From the NCBI GenBank assembly GCA_932294295.1, contig OW028579.1, forward strand, positions 33,243,250 to 33,307,249: a stretch of 64,000 nucleotides of DNA, read 5' to 3'. A program made the translations under genes and the position numbers. Of the stretch, positions 60,988 to 64,000 are shown piece by piece. This stretch comes from Alitta virens. Its lineage: Eukaryota; Annelida; Polychaeta; Phyllodocida; Nereididae. The notes under the pieces are model-generated. The model was given only the letters and a program-made list of their open reading frames with translations, did no database searches and was not told the DNA's origin. Each line of letters begins with the position of its first letter. Position 1 is the first letter of the stretch.

Positions 60988-62627
60988 TATTCTAAAAAGG
61001 TGTGCTGCAGGGCCCTCTCTAGTCTATCAAATGCTCCAGGTTCCTGTAGTCTGCTTGCAGCGTCAGCTAAAATGTTTCTATGACCTGGGTAATAAAATGC
61101 ACGAAGTTTAAAGTTCCACACAGCTGAAAGCCAAAATACCCTACGTAGGGAGTCCATTACAAAGGGATCCTTGGCAGTTCCTCTATTAATAATGTGGACA
61201 GCTGCCTGATTGTCCGAATAAACAAACACTTGCTTGTTGGTCCATAGATGGGACCATAACCATGCTGCTGGTTCCAATGTCAATACTTCTTTGTAATTGA
61301 TATGCTTTGCAATTGCTCCAGGCCAGGTTTGCCATTGTATATTAAAGACAGCACCTTGGTAAAAGCCACCTCCAGCAAGGGTACAGGCATCAATGCAAAC
61401 AGGGGAAACAGGTCGAGAGTCTATCATGGGCAGCGCGCCATTAAACATATGAGCAAAATCTATCCACCATAATAGGTCTTTCTTCATGTCCCCAGTCACA
61501 CGTGTTCTGTGGGATGGTCCCTGGAGGGTGTTTATTCTGTCCAGAATTCTACGTAAATGAGGGCGACCCCCATGTATCACTTGGCTGGCCCAAGATAATT
61601 TGCCAGCTAATGATTGCAGTTCTCGTTTTGAAGCCGATTTCCTTGCCAGCATTTGTTGCACTTCCTGCATTAATCGTCCCATTTTATCTTGAGATAGCCT
61701 CAAAACCCCAGCTGTGGTGTCAATCTGGACCCCAAGAAAATCCAGGCACTGAGCAGGTCCCATCACTTTGTTGTAATTGATAGCAAATCCGAGATAGCGT
61801 AGCAGTGATATGAGTTGTGAAGTCCAGTTTATGCACTCATCTTTTGAATCTGCCATAATTAGAAAGTCGTCTAGATAACAGACCATCCTAGACAGTCCCC
61901 TGTGGTTCATGATGCGTCTCACTGCCTGGGATAAGTCATTAAAAATTTCTGGGGCTTTGCGTGCACCAAACATTAATCTGGTGTCATATAAGATGGTCGG
62001 GTGATTATCACCAGAAAATGTCCAGGCCAGACCAGATAATGGGTGGTCACTTTGATGAATCTTCACTGACCGATATGCAGATGACAGGTCAACCTTGGCA
62101 AGATAGCATCCAGGGGTTATCAACTCCACTGCATCCTGGATGGATTGATAGCTAAACTTATCATTTTCAGCAAAATAATTTAGTGCATATCCAGGTGGTC
62201 TTGAACAGTCATGTATAAGTCTAACTTGGCCAGGGGCGGATTTAGGAATGGCCCCTAGAGCAGAGATGATCTTGGGACGAGTCATAGCTTCTTTGTATCT
62301 TCCATTGGCTAGTTCTTGCTTGATTTGAAGTTCCACCATCAATCTATTTTCGTGGCAGGTTGCTGATTTATAATTGCTTTGCCAAACCAAAGGGCCCTTG
62401 TAGGGCTGTGTAGTCACCTTAAATCCGAATCTCACACCAGTCAAAATATAGTCACGTTTGGGGTCATCCCGAGGGAGGGCCTTCTCCCAGGCCTCATAAC
62501 ACAAAGCTCCCTCAGTGTTGACCCCAATTATGCCTCGTTTTTTGGACTCTCTTCTGAGGGGACTTTCCTGTGCATGTACTTGCACTTGCTGCCAAACAAA
62601 CAGTTCTTTCCTCCGGATGCCAGCCAC
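60987..62627 (-). CDS. Reverse transcriptase / RNase H of the Ngaro-like element
   Basis: The polymerase that copies element RNA into DNA and removes the RNA strand. RT motifs: VRLIHDCSRPPG (135-146), LAKVDLSSAY with catalytic D180, FGARKAPEIFN (220-230), the YLDD box Y251-D254, and FLGVQID (297-303). RNase H follows with D413 (CIDAC), E452 (LTLE), D472 (YSDN) and D522 (ILADAASR), plus H516. The protein ends about 20 residues later, so there is no methyltransferase domain. The frame has an ATG at 62627, but residues 1-30 overlap the ORF1 zinc-knuckle coding in another phase, so the real product more likely enters at R31 (62537) by -1 frameshifting as an ORF1-RT fusion. Its TAA overlaps the recombinase ATG as TAATG. 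No disabling change seen. Confidence 0.93.
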   Translation of the reverse strand: MAGIRRKELFVWQQVQVHAQESPLRRESKKRGIIGVNTEGALCYEAWEKALPRDDPKRDYILTGVRFGFKVTTQPYKGPLVWQSNYKSATCHENRLMVELQIKQELANGRYKEAMTRPKIISALGAIPKSAPGQVRLIHDCSRPPGYALNYFAENDKFSYQSIQDAVELITPGCYLAKVDLSSAYRSVKIHQSDHPLSGLAWTFSGDNHPTILYDTRLMFGARKAPEIFNDLSQAVRRIMNHRGLSRMVCYLDDFLIMADSKDECINWTSQLISLLRYLGFAINYNKVMGPAQCLDFLGVQIDTTAGVLRLSQDKMGRLMQEVQQMLARKSASKRELQSLAGKLSWASQVIHGGRPHLRRILDRINTLQGPSHRTRVTGDMKKDLLWWIDFAHMFNGALPMIDSRPVSPVCIDACTLAGGGFYQGAVFNIQWQTWPGAIAKHINYKEVLTLEPAAWLWSHLWTNKQVFVYSDNQAAVHIINRGTAKDPFVMDSLRRVFWLSAVWNFKLRAFYYPGHRNILADAASRLQEPGAFDRLERALQHTFLE

Positions 62628-63583
62628 CTCTTGCAGTCCTCCTTGGGGCCAGCTGGTTTACGTTGATTAGGCTGGATTACCTGGCGTCTTGGGGTCAGGA
62701 GATGGATTTGGGAGGCAAATCTCATGTCTCCCCACCTGAAGCCATGCTCAGCCTGCAGCTCCCTGTAGCGGCTATCAAACTCCATTATACCAGCCCATTC
62801 AAACTTGTCAGCCAGCTCATATACTTGCATAGTGTAGGCCAAGTAGTACTCCACCTCAGGGTAATCCAACTGACCGCTACGAAGTAGGTGACTGAGCAAC
62901 CTCATATTAGCTGCCCCCCACTCTGCCATAGTGATTGAATGCATATCCTCTTCTGCTGGCTTGAATGTAATGCTCCCATCTTCTCCCTGGGAAAACACTA
63001 GTCTGTCTCTCTTCCTCCTCTGTACACGTTCCTTCACTCTGTCGGGAAGGAAGTTGATGATCTTTTCTGCTCTTCTGCTGGAGGCCTTTATGGTTAAGAG
63101 GATCCTGGGATCATGCGGATCCTGGAACTCAGTCCTGCTGCTTGGAGGGATCGGGTTGTCTTTCTTGACCATCATACGAGCTGGGGCAACGACTCCCATG
63201 GCTGACATGAGGCCATCCAGGGCATCCTCAGCATTGTCAAGAGCTGTCAAATTCCTGTCTTTGTCAGCTGCAGTAGCCCCCTCTTCTTTATCAGTATCTT
63301 CTGTTTGCTTCGAGGTACCTGCTTCCGCACTGGTGTCTGTTGTAGGCTGGCTTGATGATGCATCCGTTTGCTTCACAGTGGTATTGCCCAAAGCCACCAA
63401 AGCTGTTACCAAGGCCAATTCCTGTCCCAGAGATAGTCCTAAACGCATCACATGGCTACGTTCTAGTGACATCAACTGGTCAGCTTTATCCAGGTGTTGT
63501 TGACGAAGTACTCTCGTCGAATCTCTATCCAGACTGTGTTCACCAGCCCAGTCATCAAAAACAAAATTTTCTAAAGTTGACAT
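62528..63583 (-). CDS. Ngaro-like ORF1, gag-like protein with CCCH zinc finger
   Basis: A 351-residue protein in the first position of the element, expected to bind RNA and build the replication particle. Visible features: an acidic, Ser/Thr-rich low-complexity region (about 72-110), a basic patch R189-R-K-R-D-R that could be a nuclear localisation signal, a probably helical region (about 215-290), and near the C-terminus C317-x10-C328-x5-C334-x3-H338, a CCCH-type zinc knuckle. The ATG at 63583 is the first after repeat A1 and gives a leader of about 170 nt. The stop (62528-62530) lies three codons after a slippery heptamer into the RT frame. The gag role follows from position and zinc knuckle, not from recognised sequence similarity. 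Confidence 0.87.
   Translation of the reverse strand: MSTLENFVFDDWAGEHSLDRDSTRVLRQQHLDKADQLMSLERSHVMRLGLSLGQELALVTALVALGNTTVKQTDASSSQPTTDTSAEAGTSKQTEDTDKEEGATAADKDRNLTALDNAEDALDGLMSAMGVVAPARMMVKKDNPIPPSSRTEFQDPHDPRILLTIKASSRRAEKIINFLPDRVKERVQRRKRDRLVFSQGEDGSITFKPAEEDMHSITMAEWGAANMRLLSHLLRSGQLDYPEVEYYLAYTMQVYELADKFEWAGIMEFDSRYRELQAEHGFRWGDMRFASQIHLLTPRRQVIQPNQRKPAGPKEDCKRWLASGGKNCLFGSKCKYMHRKVPSEESPKNEA
62537..62543 (-). promoter_or_regulatory. Candidate -1 ribosomal frameshift site A_AAA_AAC
   Basis: In ORF1 phase the codons are CCA AAA AAC, so the heptamer A AAA AAC is correctly phased. A -1 slip makes the next codon CGA, codon 31 of the RT frame (62627 minus 62537 is 90, divisible by 3). 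GAGGGAG, about 23 nt downstream, can pair with a later CTCCCTC; this is a weak candidate stimulator because the spacer is long. Confidence 0.7.
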
Positions 63584-63597
63584 TTTGTTTGAGCAGA

Positions 63598-63754
63598 GAA
63601 AAACGTCCTATTGCGCTGGCGTTTCACTGACAACTGAGGGCACAGAGGAGAGCCCAGCTTAACCCCAGCGTCCCCCTAACGACCTGAAGATAAGGATTGA
63701 TTAATTGGCCATGTGTGCCATCTTTAAACTATATTAATATATATTAATTCCCCT
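63598..63754 (-). repeat. Split direct repeat A1 (element 5' end)
   Basis: 157 bp, identical to A2 (59655-59811). It ends 14 bp before the ORF1 ATG, so it must hold the promoter and most of the leader. Confidence 0.95.
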
Positions 63755-64000
63755 AGACAAATATAGACAGACAGACAGTCAGACAGACCAAGCAGAAACT
63801 TGATTAATGATATTACTTTTTTACGTCAGTAAAAACAAAGATATTAGTATGAAGTATATCCTTACATTTAACATTGATTTCGTCACAGGGAGTCTAATTA
63901 CTTGATTTGTCATTTTGAGATACATAGATTAACTAATAAAGATGATTGTATATCTATCCAACCTCCTGCTGTCATGGCAACACTAATCAAATGATTAAAA
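63755..64000. other. Right flank of the insertion
   Basis: A GACA-type microsatellite remnant (to about 63790), then AT-rich DNA with an X-box-like GCTGTCATGGCAAC at 63968-63981. No gene seen. Confidence 0.6.

Larger units (their letters stand above)
59433..63754 (-). mobile_element. Complete Ngaro-like tyrosine-recombinase retrotransposon (DIRS order)
   Basis: A 4322-bp element read on the minus strand in the order A1 (63754-63598), ORF1, RT/RNase H, tyrosine recombinase, B1 (59970-59811), A2 (59811-59655), a 62-bp spacer, B2 (59592-59433). This is the split-direct-repeat layout of Ngaro and PAT elements. No methyltransferase domain follows RNase H, which favours Ngaro over PAT or DIRS. Repeat pairs A and B are each identical by eye, and all frames are intact. 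There is no target duplication: flanks are TAGATAGA and AGACAAAT, with one T shared at each border. By family knowledge the element replicates through a circular cDNA joined A to B, and the A2/B1 junction here (CCCC-T-TAAAG) shows the expected joint. It appears recent and possibly active. Confidence 0.93.

Noticed and set aside
62538..62627. First 30 residues of the RT frame from its own ATG
   Set aside because: They overlap the ORF1 zinc-knuckle coding in another phase and look like its shadow; entry by frameshift at 62537 is preferred.
62931..63503. 190-codon plus-strand frame
   Set aside because: Antisense shadow of the retroelement ORF1.

Overview
The window is AT-rich animal genomic DNA: one gene fragment, one full mobile element, and tens of kilobases of non-coding DNA full of microsatellites. 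The only recognisable host gene is the first coding exon of a Zic-family C2H2 zinc-finger transcription factor on the minus strand (8902-10135). It carries the ZOC-like box, the split first finger, fingers 2 and 3, and a splice donor where bilaterian Zic genes have a conserved intron. This points to a bilaterian animal, probably an invertebrate. I cannot resolve the phylum from the sequence alone. No tRNA, rRNA or CRISPR array was found.

Layout. 1-8901 is most likely Zic intron 1; I found no second exon there, so the intron is probably longer than 8.9 kb. 8902-10135 is the Zic exon, followed upstream by a CCAAT/GLI-like proximal region and TGACGCTG-type sites. 10.3-59.4 kb is a gene desert, as expected around a developmental regulator. 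It holds about 25 microsatellite or minisatellite arrays, 16 poly(C)/poly(G) runs of at least 10 bases, a CR1/L2-like LINE 3' end (39941-40400), a LINE reverse-transcriptase relic (16784-16856), a tRNA-derived SINE (23318-23510), a two-copy MITE family with 10-bp terminal inverted repeats (32565-32866 and 36798-37150), a possible pogo-like MITE (53743-53934), an unnamed dispersed repeat with eight core copies, and many short islands of dense transcription-factor-like sites (TGACGTCA palindromes, TGACGCTG words, RFX X-boxes, nuclear-receptor half-sites, ETS/YY1 promoter-like clusters).

59433-63754 is a complete Ngaro-like tyrosine-recombinase retrotransposon on the minus strand, 4322 bp long. 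Its order is A1, gag-like ORF1, RT/RNase H, tyrosine recombinase, B1, A2, B2. Both split-direct-repeat pairs are identical by eye (157/157 and 160/160), all three frames are open, and there is no target-site duplication, so the insertion looks very recent. ORF1 and the RT frame are related by -1, and a canonical A_AAA_AAC slippery heptamer lies three codons before the ORF1 stop. The RT stop and recombinase start overlap as TAATG. Together these suggest a coupled strategy: ORF1 makes the particle protein, frameshifting makes the RT/RNase H that builds a circular cDNA, and the recombinase inserts the circle at a single shared T, here inside a GATA/GACA microsatellite.
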